Source: Azolla caroliniana
Lineage: Eukaryota > Polypodiophyta
DNA length: 64,000 nucleotides
NCBI GenBank assembly: GCA_043228905.1
Contig: JBHGNT010000011.1
Location: forward strand, 14,880,001-14,944,000
Direction of reading: 5' to 3'
In this document: positions 19,741 to 31,856 of the stretch, piece by piece
How positions within the stretch are numbered: position 1 is the first letter of the stretch
Layout: each line of letters starts with the position of its first letter
The notes under the pieces: generated by a model
Told to the model about the DNA's origin: nothing
Seen by the model: only the letters and a program-made list of their open reading frames with translations
Database searches by the model: none
Translations under genes and position numbers: made by a program

Positions 19741-21327
19741 AGGGCTATCGAGGCGTGGGGTCGTGATAGTCCGGACACCTCGGAGGATCCCCACACATGT
19801 ACCACAGGTCGGAAGTTTTGGTTCTCCAATAGTGGAGGTTGTACAATAGACGACATCATTGGCCGGGAGAAGAAGCGGGCGGAGGAACGACTCAGGAGAC
19901 ATGGAGTCCTCGCCCCTGATGAGGAAATTAATGGCATCGTGGAGGCGGTCTCTTTCGAGACACCCTCGGGGAAATTGGGAAGGTGATCAAAGAAGGCCTC
20001 AATGAAGACCGGATGATCCCGGTTAACTTGGTGGAAATGTACGAAGTCATTACTGACTTCGGGGAAAGGGTCAAGTCGGATTGGATGGCCTGCGTGCATA
20101 CGAGGTACAAGACTGTGGACCAGAAGGTGAGGCCAGTCGCGGCACCCTTGTTGGAGGACAGCGGGTTATGGATGAAAGGGGTTGCGTCGGACCCAAGTCT
20201 ACGGGATCAGGCCGGCATAGGACACCGGTTCACCAACACAATGCTACGGGAGCTCAAGGATGGTGGGGATAGCTTTCTACTGCTGGCGAAGGAGGAACGG
20301 TTTCGGAGAATGCTTGGGAGGCACGGGAATGCCTTCGCATTCTCGCCGAGAGAGATTGGGTGCGTGGACCCGACGATTGTTGAGCCGATGGTTATTTTTA
20401 TGATACCGCATGTGTTGTGGAATCTCAAACCTATTCCAATACCTAGAGCTCACATCCCGAAGCTGATGGAGCTGCTAAAGCAAAAGGTGGAGATGGGCAT
20501 CCTCGAATCGTCGAGTGCCTAAGAAGAACGACACATTGCGCTTCATTCAAGACCTGCAACCGGTCAATAAAGTGATCATTCGGAACGCAAGAGTCGGATC
20601 AACGATCGACGAGTTTGCAGAGGCCTTCGCCGGGAGGTCGATCTATTCGGTCGGGGATCTATACTCAAGGTACGACCAGTTCCAACTAGCCGAGGAGAGC
20701 AGGGATGTCACAACGATGCGGACACCTCTCGGATTAGTGCGGATGTGTACCCTGCCGCAGGGAGGGACAAACTCAGTTGCACACATGGTGAATGCGATGA
20801 ACAAGGTGCTGAGGGACTGCATCCCGGACATCACCATGCCATTTCTAGTCGATATACCGATAAAGGGGTGCCCAATGGAGGATAAGGATGAAATGGTTGG
20901 GCCGGACGGGTGCCGAAGATTCGTGGCGCACCACATTGACAACTGCGAGAAGGTACTGCAAAGGCTAGGGGGTGCACGGCTCACCCTCTCCGGAGAGAAG
21001 TCGGCTTTCGGGCAGCTAGAGATCCTTGTGGTCGGTCACCTGTGCAGGCCTTACGGCTGGAAATGGTCTCCGGCAAAGGTAGAGGCCATCTCCGCGATGA
21101 AGGAAGAATGCAAGTCGGTTACGGAGGTGCGGAGGTTCCTGGGGGCATGCGTGTTCTATCACATTTGGATCCCGCACTACGCACACGTCACGGAACCGCT
21201 CTACGGGTTGCTTATGAAAGGGCGAAAATTTGAATGGAGTGACGAACATACGGAATCGGACCCAGAGGGTAGGGATAGCGATGATGACCGGTTCGGAGTA
21301 GGTGACGAACGAGAGAACGAAAGATAA
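19735..21327 (+). pseudogene. pol of A2: linker and RT, RNase H/integrase deleted
   Basis: The linker (LERAIEAWG, GREKKRAEERLRRHGVLAPD, then a frameshift near 19983 to VIKEGLNEDRMIPVNLVEMY) leads into RT with RPIxPRAHIPKLMELL-like and KKNDTLRFIQDLQPVNKVII blocks. The first catalytic Asp is in SIYSVGDLYSRYDQFQL. The catalytic motif reads FLVD instead of FLDD, so this RT would be dead. A frame break lies near 20515. After DEHTES the sequence jumps to the acidic pol tail (DSDDDRFG). All of RNase H and nearly all of integrase are missing. Confidence 0.85.
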
Positions 21328-21400
21328 TCGCGGGTCGGTCCTCTCTGGCAGAAGTCTATTCTGGAGCATAGCAGAGGATGCGCGGTTAGGTGGGGGCAGA

Positions 21401-21916
21401 TGTCGTGAAGAAAACCATCCCTAGGAGAAATCAGTGGATGATATGCGTGAACTGGCCCTTACACATGGGCACATGTTTTGATAGATTTATATACATAATT
21501 AAGTACAGACCGGTGATGTAACTATCCTAGGTAGCACTAGTTCATTAAGTAGGGAATCGAGAAGAATAACAAGGATTTAACGGTCTGTAAACGGCTTTCT
21601 CCTTGTGCTATAAAAGGAGAGGAAAGGGGCTTGAGTAGCAATCACATTGTTGGGAGGACGAAGTGTTGTCGTACTAGGAACCGAGCTCTCTCCTCCACCA
21701 TCGTTGTTGCTTGTGTAGGGATTTGGGGTTAAGTTGGTAGCCTCTATTGTGTGAAAGCTCGTGTGTTTCCGGTATTGGCTCCACTGCGAATTTTAGTGCG
21801 TGTGTTCGTCCGTGTTGAGTCTGTTGCCGGCTTGCCGGTTGTAACATTGCGAGCTCTGTAATCTATATTGTTATTGGATTCGATTCTTTCATTTTCTGTC
21901 TCTCTGTGTTTCTGTG

Positions 21917-21954
<38 letters not shown>
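21401..21954 (+). repeat. 3' LTR of A2, truncated
   Basis: Begins TGTCGTGAAGAAAACC after a GGTGGGGGCAGA polypurine tract. TATAAAA near 21609 is intact. The LTR ends inside its (CT)n tract; the last ~70 bp found in the 5' LTR are missing. Confidence 0.85.
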
Positions 21955-21957
<3 letters not shown>

Positions 21958-22139
21958 TTAGGCAGAGATAAAGTCGGCTTGTCCGGATGCTTGCCGAGTC
22001 GGTAGATGTTGGAATAAGACAGTACTCGTTTGACCTTTCACCTCTAAGTTGTCTGCTCTTTGTGCACGTTGTTTCCCGTGCTGTAGATGGATCGTTGATC
22101 AGCTTTCGGTTCCTTTGCACTCACCTGCATCTTCAACCT

Positions 22140-22890
22140 TCAACTGATTGGCTCCTTCGACTTTGCTTGTTCGACTTGTTTGGCTGTGCCGTTCTTTGAA
22201 TTACCTTTTGCTTTACTTTCGGCTCTTCTTTGCTCACTCGCTTGTTGTAGTCCCATATGTCCTGTGAGTGCGTTGAAGCGTTGATCAAGGAGTGTTTTTG
22301 TTAGACTGTTGGTGATGTTCACTTCGGTATCCACCTTTTGGACTTCGAGCTTCTTGTTAGTGACGAGCTCTCGAATGTGATGGCACCTCACCTCAATATG
22401 CGTTGTCTTAGGATGGTATACCAGATTCGTGATGATGTGTATTGCACTTTCTGAGTTGCAATAGAGGGTTGGCACTAGATGGTCGTTTGGGTCTTTTGCA
22501 GAAAAATCAGCCAATAGTTGGTGCAACCAGATGGCTTCTTTGGTTGCCTCCGATGCGGCTATGTACTCGGCCTCTGTTATCGAGAGTGTCGTGCAATCTT
22601 GTAATTTCGACCTCCATGATATGGCATGACCGCCATAAGTAAAGACATAACCTGATGTCGACATCCAATTGTCTGGATTGCCAGTGTACTCAGAGTCGAT
22701 GAAGCCTTCAACTTTGATTGGACTATCTGATCCGAACATTAGTTGCACGTCTTCGGTGCCTCGTAGGTACTGGAATATGTTCTTTACATCCTCCCAGTGC
22801 TTCCATCCAGGTTTTGACATGTATCGGCTGACAACCCCTACAACATATGCCCTAGGGGCGTCACTGTCAAAACTTGTATGATAGCACGTG
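22140..22890 (-). pseudogene. Copia RT end and RNase H fragment
   Basis: The minus-strand frame reads MSKPGWKHWEDVKNIFQYLR, EGFIDSEYTGNPDNWMSTSG, ITEAEYIAASEATKEAIWLH and CNSESAIHIITNLVYHPKTT. These are the RNase H of a Ty1/copia polyprotein, with a continuation upstream (VVGVVSRYMS). About 227 codons are open, with a Lys-rich tail. No LTR is recognised at 21955-22139. It abuts the truncated A2 LTR at 21955. It is a different copia lineage from the one at 24629. Confidence 0.8.
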
Positions 22891-24628
22891 AGTTCATCAA
22901 AAGGGGTTTAAATTAATTAGTGAGATACAGGATATATATATATAAGGGTATTAATAAGGATTTGAAAATATATTTACATAAGGGTATTATCAATTATGCT
23001 GGGAAAAAAATTACATAAGCCCGTGAAATATTAGATATTTCAATGAGATAGTAAAGAATGTATTATGCAAACAATACTCAAATTTGGAGTAGCATATATG
23101 CATACATAAATACATACACATGCACACATCCATATATACCCACATTCAAACATTACATCCATGAATATTTATATACGTACAATACACCCATTTATACATG
23201 CATACTGACTAAACATAAATATATGTACAAATATATATGACCATATGTAAATATGTACATACATGTACATACATGCATTACATACTACATACATATTAGA
23301 ATCGACCATATATATTGACATACATATATACATAATACATACATAAAAATTATATATTATATATATATCTGTATTGTGGTGTGCATGTATGCCTTTGTGC
23401 CACTCTTTTAGCACACCCTTTTTAGGATGCATGTACCTAAGCCGACCCACCCTTTTAGCATACCCTTTTAAGCTAAGCCAACCCAAATGGGTACCTTTGT
23501 ATAAACTATAAATTGAGTAAGAAGTAAGAAGCTAACTACACTGGTTTTGATCTCTTATGTGCATTTCACAGTATGTATGTATACACATTTTTACAATTTA
23601 CAAACATATTTTATATATTACATATTACACACATATATTATTATACGCACAATTTTATACAAATGCAAATATACAAACCAAACAGAAAAAAATAAATTAC
23701 ATATTATATATATATACACATATACACACATTCCATACATACAATACAATATGTACATACATACACACACAAACATAACACACATCACATATGAATACCA
23801 CATACATGCATATATACCTACATTCATACATCACAACACATCACACATGCATATATACCTACATTCAAACATTACATCCATGAATATGTATATACATACA
23901 TTACACCCATTTATACATGCATATTGACTAAACATAAATATATGTACAAATATATATTACCATATGTAAATATATACATACACATACATACATGCATTAC
24001 ATACTGCATACATATTAGAATCAGCCATATATATTGAAAGAAAGAAAGAAATATATATTAACGTCTTCTAAGACCAAATTTGGCCCATGAGACAATTGGT
24101 TTACAACAAAAATGGGGTATTTACCCATTCATCGAAAGTAAAAACATAAATATGTATTATGTATATATGTATGTATTGACATGCAATAAAATTACATATT
24201 GCATATATACATACACAAATGCATATATACATACAAAACACAAAAAATTAAATTACATATTATATATTATATATGTACACATCACATACATATTAATACC
24301 TAAGATTACATATTATATGTATACAAATCTTCATATTTACAATTTACATATATGTATATTATGTATATACACATGCACACACACATAAATAAATTAGATA
24401 TTACATAGCATATAATCCACACCTATTAGACAATATACAAATTTACACATACATAAATTACATATATACATATGTTATTATTATTACATATATGTATAGA
24501 TACATACATAGATATATTACATATGTACATACATATTCCACATATCACCATATATATAGATTATATTGGATCATACAAACCACAATACTTACACACACGC
24601 GCGCGCGCGCGCGATATGTATATGTATA
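22891..24628. repeat. AT-rich TACATA-type repeat region
   Basis: No gene is seen. The sequence is dominated by TACATA/CATATA permutations. A segment of about 200 bp at 23115-23320 recurs at 23846-24040 in the same orientation with few changes (shared ACATTCAAACATTACATCCA and GACTAAACATAAATATATG). A (GC)n tract lies just before 24614. All open frames here are Tyr/Ile/His/Thr-rich translations of repeat. Confidence 0.75.
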
Positions 24629-25021
24629 TGTTGAGAATCAAGCTCAACTTGGTCTAGTGTGTGAACTCACCTTGAGAGTGAATAGACACTCCAACGATCA
24701 AGAGTCACCATTAAGTCACCTCTTTGTATTCTAGCATTTAGTATGAGTCATAGAATCATATTCTATGACACATAACTTATGAGCTTTCACATTCCCCATG
24801 CTCCATGAGCCCTCCATGAGCCTTGTAGTTAATGAAGAGAGAGGGTGACTATATAAAGCACCCTCCTCCCACCTTGTATTGAGTTGAGTCTTTCTCCTTT
24901 GTTAATATACTTTACCTTGCGTATTCTCTGTGTTTCTCTCTCTCTCTCTCTCTCTCTCATACACACACACATAACTCACATCTCTTCCGCCTCACAAGAA
25001 TCCATCACTTGATTCTTTACA
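24629..25021 (+). repeat. 5' LTR of copia 24629
   Basis: This 393-bp LTR has TATATAAA at 24850-24857, followed by a pyrimidine/(CT)n leader. Confidence 0.95.
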
Positions 25022-25033
25022 TGGTATCAGAGC
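25022..25033 (+). other. Primer-binding site (initiator Met tRNA)
   Basis: TGGTATCAGAGC lies directly after the LTR, the classic complement of the plant initiator methionine tRNA 3' end. Confidence 0.95.
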
Positions 25034-25180
25034 GATTTGGTAGCTCGATCTAGCCCATTCGCCTCATCGTGATCGTGTGTTGTGCTACACGCCGACGACC
25101 AAGAACCGGCTCATCGTTATCGTAGCTTCGCGACATAGCTCGCATTCAAAGAGAGAAGAAGACGAAGAAGAATCGACATA

Positions 25181-27024
25181 ATGAATACTCAAATGGGGAG
25201 TGCTCTCTCTACCGAGAAGTTGGATCGAAACAACTTCGCATCTTGGGAGTACAAGATGCACCAATACCTTGTCAGACAAGGCTATTGGAGCTACATCAAA
25301 GGAGCGCATGAAGACCGACCTGCCGAAGTGGCTCCCAGATACGCGACATGGGAGCAAGCCACAAGCCGTGTGATGTATTGCTTGATGACATGTGTTCACA
25401 ATCACATGCTCGGCTACATTTGCGAAGCCAAGACGCTGAAGGAGGCATGGGAAAATCTACGAAAGATTTTTGCGGCAAACACAACTGCAAGACGACTTTA
25501 ACTCCGCAAAGAGTTGAACAACATTCAACAAAGGGGCATGTCCATTATGACATACACCTCGAAGATCAAGGAGCTTTGCGATTCTCTTGGCTCAATAAGC
25601 GTAAATATCGATGATGATGAGATGGTTCAAATATGCCTCGGCGGACCCAATCAATGCTATTGGTCGTAGAAAATCACGTGTGTACAAGGAGCAATGAGTC
25701 GGAAGGCCACATGCTCTACACGCACTCGAACGGAGGAAGAGGATGCGGATGGTCGAGAGGCCGATTCGGCCAAGGACAAGGCGGACGAGGTCCGACCTAC
25801 GATAACAGCTCCCAATTTCAGTCGCAAAACGGAAGCCAACGAGGAACCTTCGCAAGAAGGGGGAGCTTCCACTTTGGCCCAAACCGTCAAAACACAACCG
25901 AATGCGGATATTGCAGAAAGCTCGGCCACCACGAAGAAGAGTGCCGAAAGAAGATGTGTGAATCGGCTTCCACAAGCCGACAACTCACGAATTACGCGCA
26001 CAACTCCGACTATGAAGATCGTGGCGGAATGTATGCACACAACTCCGACTGTGGCGGAATGTTCATGATGAAACATAGAGCAAACTCTATGCCGGCCTCT
26101 ACCTCAACTAGTGCCTCCGGTCCGGAAGACGTATGGTTTGTCGATTCTAGTGCCTTGAACCATATGACATCGCATCAAGAATGGTTCCAAGAACTTCGAG
26201 AGCCAGAACGACCCGGCTATGTCGAAACCGGAGACGACACTACGCACCCGATTCAGCACATCGGCAATGTTCCGTTCGGAAAAGAAGGTAAGCAAAATTA
26301 CATTAAAAATGTCTTGCATGTACCGACCATTACGAAGAATTTGGTCTCCGTTAGCCAAATTGTAGAGCAAGGGATGCAAGTTCGATTTAATCAAGGTGGT
26401 TGCTTCATCGAAAAAGAGGGCCAACTCATTGCACGCGGACGAAGAGAGGGCCGAATGTTCATTCTCGACTCACATGAGATGAAATCGGCCATGTTCACAA
26501 AGGGCATGAAAGCCGACTCCGACATAGAGTTATGGCACAAGAGGATTGGCCATATAAATCTCCAAAAGCTCAAAGCAATGAAATCGAAAGGAGTCGTCAT
26601 CGGACTCCCAACATTCAAAGAGAAGGAGATTGAAGGTGTATGCGAAGCGTGCCAATTCGGCAAGCAACACCGACACCCATTCTCGAAAGAGCGGAACGTG
26701 AGCAAAGGTCTACTCGACGTAGTCCATTCCGATGTATGGGGACCGGCATAGACGGCTACATTCGGCGGATGCCGATATTACGTGCTCTTCATCGACGACT
26801 TGTCTAGGCACACTTGGATCTACCCGATGCGGCAAAAGAGCGAAGTGTTTGTACACTTCCAAACATTCAAGAATGAAGTCAAGAAAGCCACGGGCCGACA
26901 TGTACGTTGTCTTCGATCGGATGGCGGCAAGGAGTACTTCTCGGACGATTTCAGGTGTATCTCCGAAAGGAAGGAATTCGGGGAGAATTCACTTGCCGAC
27001 ACACTCCGCAACAAAACGGAGTAG
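25181..27024 (+). pseudogene. Copia gag, protease and integrase N-terminal half
   Basis: ATG 25181 opens gag (MNTQMGSALSTEKLDRNNFA, WEYKMHQYLVRQGYWSYIKG). TAA at 25499 replaces a codon in RRLQLRKEL. A short frame break and TAG near 25667 follow. The next frame (25633-26751) has the CCHC knuckle CGYCRKLGHHEEEC, a protease motif decayed to FVDSSALNHMTS (normally DSGAS), and the integrase HHCC finger (WHKRIGHINLQKL, CEACQFGK). It also has the first core Asp in VVHSDVWGPA, then TAG where Gln is expected. The core resumes (FIDDLSRHTWIYPM, LRSDGGKEYFSDDF) before a frameshift near 26955. Confidence 0.9.
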
Positions 27025-29389
27025 CCGAGCACAAAAATCGACACATCCTCGAAGTAGCACGGGCAATGATGAATGAGAAGCATATGCCCAAGTCTTATTG
27101 GGCTGAAGCTGCAAATGCGGCCGTCTACCTAATGAATCGGTGCACAACATCCGGCGTGCACGAGGTCACTCCGCACGAAAGATTCTTCGGAAAGAAGCCG
27201 AACCTATCACATGTTCGGATATTCGGATCCATTGCGTACGTGCACATCCCCGACGAGAAGCGACAAAAGCTCGACCAGAAGTCAGAGAAATGTATCCTCG
27301 TAGGATACTCACTGGAGCAAAAGGGATACAAGTGCTACAACCCCTCAACTCGAAAATCTCGAGTAAGTCGAGACATCGTCTTTGACAAGTCTGCATCCTG
27401 GTACGCACCAGAGACAACTTCGACTCCGACTCCGCTGGACCCGGAATCCGCCAAACAAGAGATAGAGGATGAAGATCGCCTTACGCGCATGATCGAAGAA
27501 AATCCGATCACGACCCGACTAAGCGGACCACAAGAGCCTTTGAGCGATCAAAGCACATCACGGCCTAGCCCAAAGATGGACAAAGGCAAGGCGAAAATGG
27601 CAGAATACGCAGACGATCGCTTCGACGACGGTGAGTCGACACACTCACTCAACAATGAGTTTGTCAGTTTCGAGGTACCAATCGAAGCTAAGAAAGCCCT
27701 CATCTTTGCAAATGAAAAGGTTCGCCGATCCACACGTGAAAAGAACCCCGTAAGCCGATTCGGCTACAACGATTATATGGTGTACCATTACGCCTTTATG
27801 ATAAAGGTAGCGACCGTATGGGAGCCGGAAACCTTTTCCAAGCCGCGAAGGACCTGCGATGGATCGAAGCAATGAACGAGGAGATGCAGGCACTACGCAA
27901 GAACGAGATGTGGGATCTCGTTCCCATCTCACCACACAAAAAGGCGATCGAATGCAGATGGATTTACAAAGTGAAGTACAACGCCGACGGCTCCACCAAC
28001 CGCTACAAAGCGCGACTCATAGCGAAAGGATACGCTCAGACGCATGGCGTTGACTACGAAGAGACCTTTGCCCCGGTGGCAAAGATGACGACGGTACGGA
28101 CTGTAATTGCGCTTGCTACGGCGAAAGGGTGGCACCTCCATCAAATGGACGTCAAGAATGTCTTTCTACAAGGCGAATTAGAAGAGGAGGTGTACATGAT
28201 ACAACCACCCGGCTTCAACTCGAGCATCCATCCAAAAGCTGTATGCCAACTCAAGAAGCCACTCTACGGCCTCAAGCAAGCACCGCATGCTTGGCATTCG
28301 AAGATAACGCAATATCTTCATCAAATTTGCTTCCGTATGTCAAAATCGGACAACTCCCTCTACATACGAAGCGATTCCACAAGTCCGATCGTCATCCTCT
28401 TATATGTGGATGACCTAGTCATTGGAGGTGAGCATCTTGTCGAAATCAATAAGGTCAAATCCCTCCTTTCCGACAAGTTTGAGATGACGGACATGAAGGA
28501 GCTCCACTTCTTCCTCGGCATCGAGGTAATTCGGACTCCGGCTGGAATCATGATCTCTCAACGGCACTACATCCTCAACTTGTTATACAAGTTCGGTATG
28601 GCTGAGTGCAAATCCACGGCAACCCCGCTCGATCGCAATCTCAAACTAGATGCGAACTCCGGCACCAAAGCGTGTGAGCCGACTTAGTATCGGCAAATCA
28701 TCGGGAGTCTCATCTATCTCACGATCACTCGACCCGATCTCAGTTATCCGGTCGGTCTCCTTAGCCAATTCATGCAAACACCGTGTGATGCTCACTTGGA
28801 TTGCGCTAAGCAAGTTCTACGATACGTGAGTGGCACAATGGACCGCGGCATCCTCTACAAGACCGCGATGCCAATACGACTCGAGGGGTACACAGACGCC
28901 GATTGGGCTGGCTACAAAGCTGATAGAAGATCAACCTCCGGATTCGTTTTCTCCCTCGGTAGTGGAGTAATATCCCGGAGTAGCAAAAAGCAACCGACCG
29001 TTGCTCTTTCGAGCACAGAGGCGGAATATAGGGGCGCAGCCGTAGCTGCATGTGAAGCCGTATGGCTCAAGAGGATTTTGAAGGATCGGGGCGTACCCAT
29101 CAAGGATCTGACTCCCCTTTACTGTGACAACATGAGAAGTATCTATTTGGCTTGGAACCCGGTGTTCCATGTGCGGACAAAGCAAATCGAAGTGCACTAT
29201 CACTTCATCCGAGAGCGTGTTCTAGCTGGCGATGTCGACCTACAACACATTAGCACCAATCTTCAAACGGCCGACATCTTCACTAAAGCATTAGGGGCCG
29301 ACAAGCTATGGCAATTCATGACCGATCTCGGCTTGACGATCCCTGACCTGCCAATCTTGAGGGGGAGTACTAAAGACACTACGCAATAA
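26907..29389 (+). pseudogene. Copia integrase C-terminal half, RT and RNase H
   Basis: One frame (to 27875) holds the integrase Glu region TPQQNGVAEHKNRHILEVAR and the FFGKKPNLSHVRIFGSIAYV block. A frameshift near 27830 leads to the RT frame (WDLVPISPHKKAIECRWIYK, MDVKNVFLQGELEEEVYMIQ, and intact YVDD in VILLYVDDLVIGG). TAG at 28685 interrupts EPT/YRQ. RNase H follows in frame (GYTDADWAGYKADRRSTSGF, STEAEYRGAAVAACEAVWLK) to a stop at 29387. Few lesions separate it from a functional pol, consistent with the LTR similarity. Confidence 0.9.
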
Positions 29390-29618
29390 CGCGTGGATTA
29401 CGCAACCGCGCAACGAAGCCGCGAAGAGCCGATCTACCGCACAAAGCCGCGAAGAAAGACGCAAGCCGACGCATAGACTTTGCAACTACGCACAACGCAA
29501 GCTAGAGCACAGATTCTGCAACTCTGCATAAATGTGAGTCGACGCGGACTCCGGAACGTGAGGCGAAGCGGATTTCGGATACCGTCTGAAACCGACCCGA
29601 CTTGAGCTTGAGGGGGCG

Positions 29619-30021
29619 TGTTGAGAATCAAGCTCAACTTGGTCTAGTGTGTGAACTCACCTTGAGAGTGAATAGACACTCCAACGGTCAAGAGTCACCA
29701 TTAAGTCACCTCTTTGTATTCTAGCATTTAGTATGAGTCATAGAATCATATTCTATGACACATAACTTATGAGCTTTCACATTCCCCATGCTCCATGAGC
29801 CCTCCATGAGCCTTGTAGTTAATGAAGAGAGAGGGTGACTATATAAAGCACCCTCCTCCCACCTTGTATTGAGTTGAGTCTTTCTCCTTTGTTAATATAC
29901 TTTACCTTGCGTATTCTCTGTGTTTCTCTCACTCTCTCACTCTCTCTCTCTCTCTCATACACACACACACATAACTCACATCTCTTCCGCCTCACAAGAA
30001 TCCATCTCTTGATTCTTTACA
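29619..30021 (+). repeat. 3' LTR of copia 24629
   Basis: 403 bp, preceded by the CTTGAGGGGGCG polypurine tract. TATATAAA is at 29840-29847. It is longer than the 5' LTR through a (CT)n expansion. Confidence 0.95.
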
Positions 30022-30568
30022 GTATACTTACAACATACATTGGATATATACATGCATATTACATACATATTACAAACATACATCCATATATGACCCATAT
30101 ACATACTAAACATGAAAATATCCCAAAAATATACATACATAAATACACATTCATATATTTACATACATATGACCACATACACACATATATACATACACAT
30201 ACATACATTGGATATATACATACATATTATGCACATATTACAAACACATTCATACTCATTGAATGATGTATATTGACATATACATATATGCATACACATA
30301 CATACATTACATATGTACATACATGTTCCACATATCACCATATATATACGTACATATGCTTGCAATGTTATAAGTTTTACAAACAGACATCCATACACAT
30401 AAATACATTACATACACATGCATACATACATTACATATGTACATATATATCATCACCAAGTACAATAAATACATATATAAATACACATACATAAATATTA
30501 CGAATAAACATCCACACACTCATGTACGCATATATGCAACCACTGTTACACATACATACATTACATAT
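30022..30568. repeat. TACATA-type satellite between two elements
   Basis: No gene is seen. ACATACATA repeats are interrupted by short unique words. The same composition continues at 35467 on the far side of the gypsy insertion. Confidence 0.75.
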
Positions 30569-30749
30569 TGTCATGTGTCGGGACCGAACCATGTGGGTTC
30601 GGTCCCAAGTCGAACGATGACAAATCAAGAAGTGTTAGAGTTAGTTAGAGGTCGAATCAAGAATGTAATTAGATGAACATGAATGTATAAATAGAGTGAA
30701 TGATGAATGGAAATGGAGGAGTATTTGGTTCTAATCTGTGTACATTACA
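30569..30749 (+). repeat. 5' LTR of gypsy 30569
   Basis: TGTCATGTGTCGGG to GTACATTACA. An 11-bp perfect hairpin (GGGACCGAACC, loop ATGTG, GGTTCGGTCCC) lies near the start and TATAAATA at 30686-30693. The primer site after it begins TTGGTGGAGATGACGGG; the tRNA is not identified. Confidence 0.95.
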
Positions 30750-30878
30750 TTGGTGGAGATGACGGGCTAATTCACAAAAGGTCGCCGCTGTAGTAGAAAA
30801 GAGATCTGGATCAAGTCACTGCCACAGCAAAACAGTGAGCCCAAATCACACAATAGTGCAACAAATCTGCGCACAGAG

Positions 30879-31856
30879 ATGCCGAAATCAGAGTTTGATA
30901 GCAGCATGAGTATGCAGCCGGAGTTCGTGGAACAACATTCATCAAGTCCTGCAAATGATCAAATGTTTCAAGCCATAACTACCATGATGATGCAGGTAAA
31001 TCATACAAATCAAACACTCATGAATTGGTTAACTAATCAGTCACAGTTAACAACCAAGCCTGAGAAACAAAAAGATTCAAGAATCCGCCCGCGATCTTTC
31101 TCTGGACTTCCAACAGAAGACATTCTGGCCTGGTTGGATCATTTCGAGAATGTTGCAGGCTACCATGAGTGGGATGACGGCCGAAAAGCACTCGAGCTCC
31201 GCACAGTTCTAGAGCATGTGGCTGCGACCTGGTTCATCCAGCAGCCTGAAGAGATAAAACGTGATTGGCCATACCTGCGCGAGCAGTTAATACAGCAATT
31301 CGCCAACAACGATGTCACTCAAACAGCATTGCAACAATTAGACACTCTACGACAACAACCACTTGAACCAGTGGCACAATTTGCCGTCAAGTTAAAGCAA
31401 CTATTGTTAAGGGTAGATCCACATATGAAAGAAACTATGAAACTCTATTTCTTGCTACCTCGACTACGCCATGATATAGCCAGACGGGTGAAAGATCAAG
31501 GTCCAACAACATTTCAGATGGCGATACAGATTGCGCAACGCATAGAGTCTCCAGGCTACATCGAATTACAGCATGCACCTACACAGTCACAACAAATTAG
31601 TCAGAAAGTTCCAATGGAAACCACAGTAACTCCGATGGAGATTGATGTGCAAAATGCTCAATTTAATACAAGAAAGCACTTATCGGATCGTGACAGCCAA
31701 GGAAGACCACGATGTTTCTATTGCAACTCGTATGGGCATGTAAAGAAACATTGCAGAAAATTTGCAGCATCCAAGCATCATCAAAATGTGCAGATACATC
31801 TGGCAGATTCAACTTCACTCGCCGAAGTACCGGGAAACGGCAATGCGGGATGTTGA
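30879..31856 (+). CDS. Gag of gypsy 30569
   Basis: The 325-residue capsid/nucleocapsid precursor starts MPKSEFDSSMSMQPEFVEQH. The retrotransposon capsid domain spans about residues 65-235 (RPRSFSGLPTEDILAWLDHF, ATWFIQQPEEIKRDWPYLRE, PRLRHDIARRVKDQGPTTFQ). A CCHC zinc knuckle, CFYCNSYGHVKKHC, lies near residues 280-293. The frame is intact. Its last 145 bases overlap pol in the -1 frame, and the slippery heptamer 31832-31838 lies 15 bases before its stop. Most ribosomes would end here and a minority shift into pol. The ATG at 30879 is the first in frame after the leader. Confidence 0.9.
   Translation: MPKSEFDSSMSMQPEFVEQHSSSPANDQMFQAITTMMMQVNHTNQTLMNWLTNQSQLTTKPEKQKDSRIRPRSFSGLPTEDILAWLDHFENVAGYHEWDDGRKALELRTVLEHVAATWFIQQPEEIKRDWPYLREQLIQQFANNDVTQTALQQLDTLRQQPLEPVAQFAVKLKQLLLRVDPHMKETMKLYFLLPRLRHDIARRVKDQGPTTFQMAIQIAQRIESPGYIELQHAPTQSQQISQKVPMETTVTPMEIDVQNAQFNTRKHLSDRDSQGRPRCFYCNSYGHVKKHCRKFAASKHHQNVQIHLADSTSLAEVPGNGNAGC

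Larger units (their letters stand above)
16544..21954 (+). mobile_element. Ty3/gypsy element A2 (family A), internally deleted
   Basis: 5' LTR, primer site, gag, protease, RT, polypurine tract and a truncated 3' LTR stand in order on the plus strand. A copia piece replaces about 170 codons of gag, and RNase H plus most of integrase are deleted. Stops are scattered through protease. The left flank is ACGT. The 3' LTR stops inside its (CT)n tract, where a minus-strand copia remnant begins, so no right duplication can be read. Confidence 0.85.
24629..30021 (+). mobile_element. Full-length Ty1/copia element with perfect GTATA duplication
   Basis: LTRs at 24629-25021 and 29619-30021 (TGTTGAGAATC to GATTCTTTACA) flank gag-protease-integrase-RT-RNase H in copia order. 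The initiator-Met primer site and a polypurine tract are present. The target duplication GTATA is exact (24624-24628 and 30022-30026). The LTRs differ by a few substitutions and a (CT)n length change, so insertion is recent. Several stops and frameshifts disable this copy. It sits in TACA satellite. Confidence 0.95.

Noticed and set aside
20515-21327. Active family A reverse transcriptase
   Set aside because: The catalytic motif reads FLVD, the upstream frame is broken, and RNase H and integrase are deleted.
23058-24657. Many 60-126 codon frames rich in Tyr, Ile, His and Thr
   Set aside because: They are translations of TACATA repeats, with no domain, no codon bias and no conserved start.
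31721-31767. AAAATTT run in the gag/pol overlap as slippery site
   Set aside because: In the gag frame it reads AGA AAA TTT, which does not fit X XXY YYZ. GGGAAAC at 31832 fits and has the right spacer and stem.
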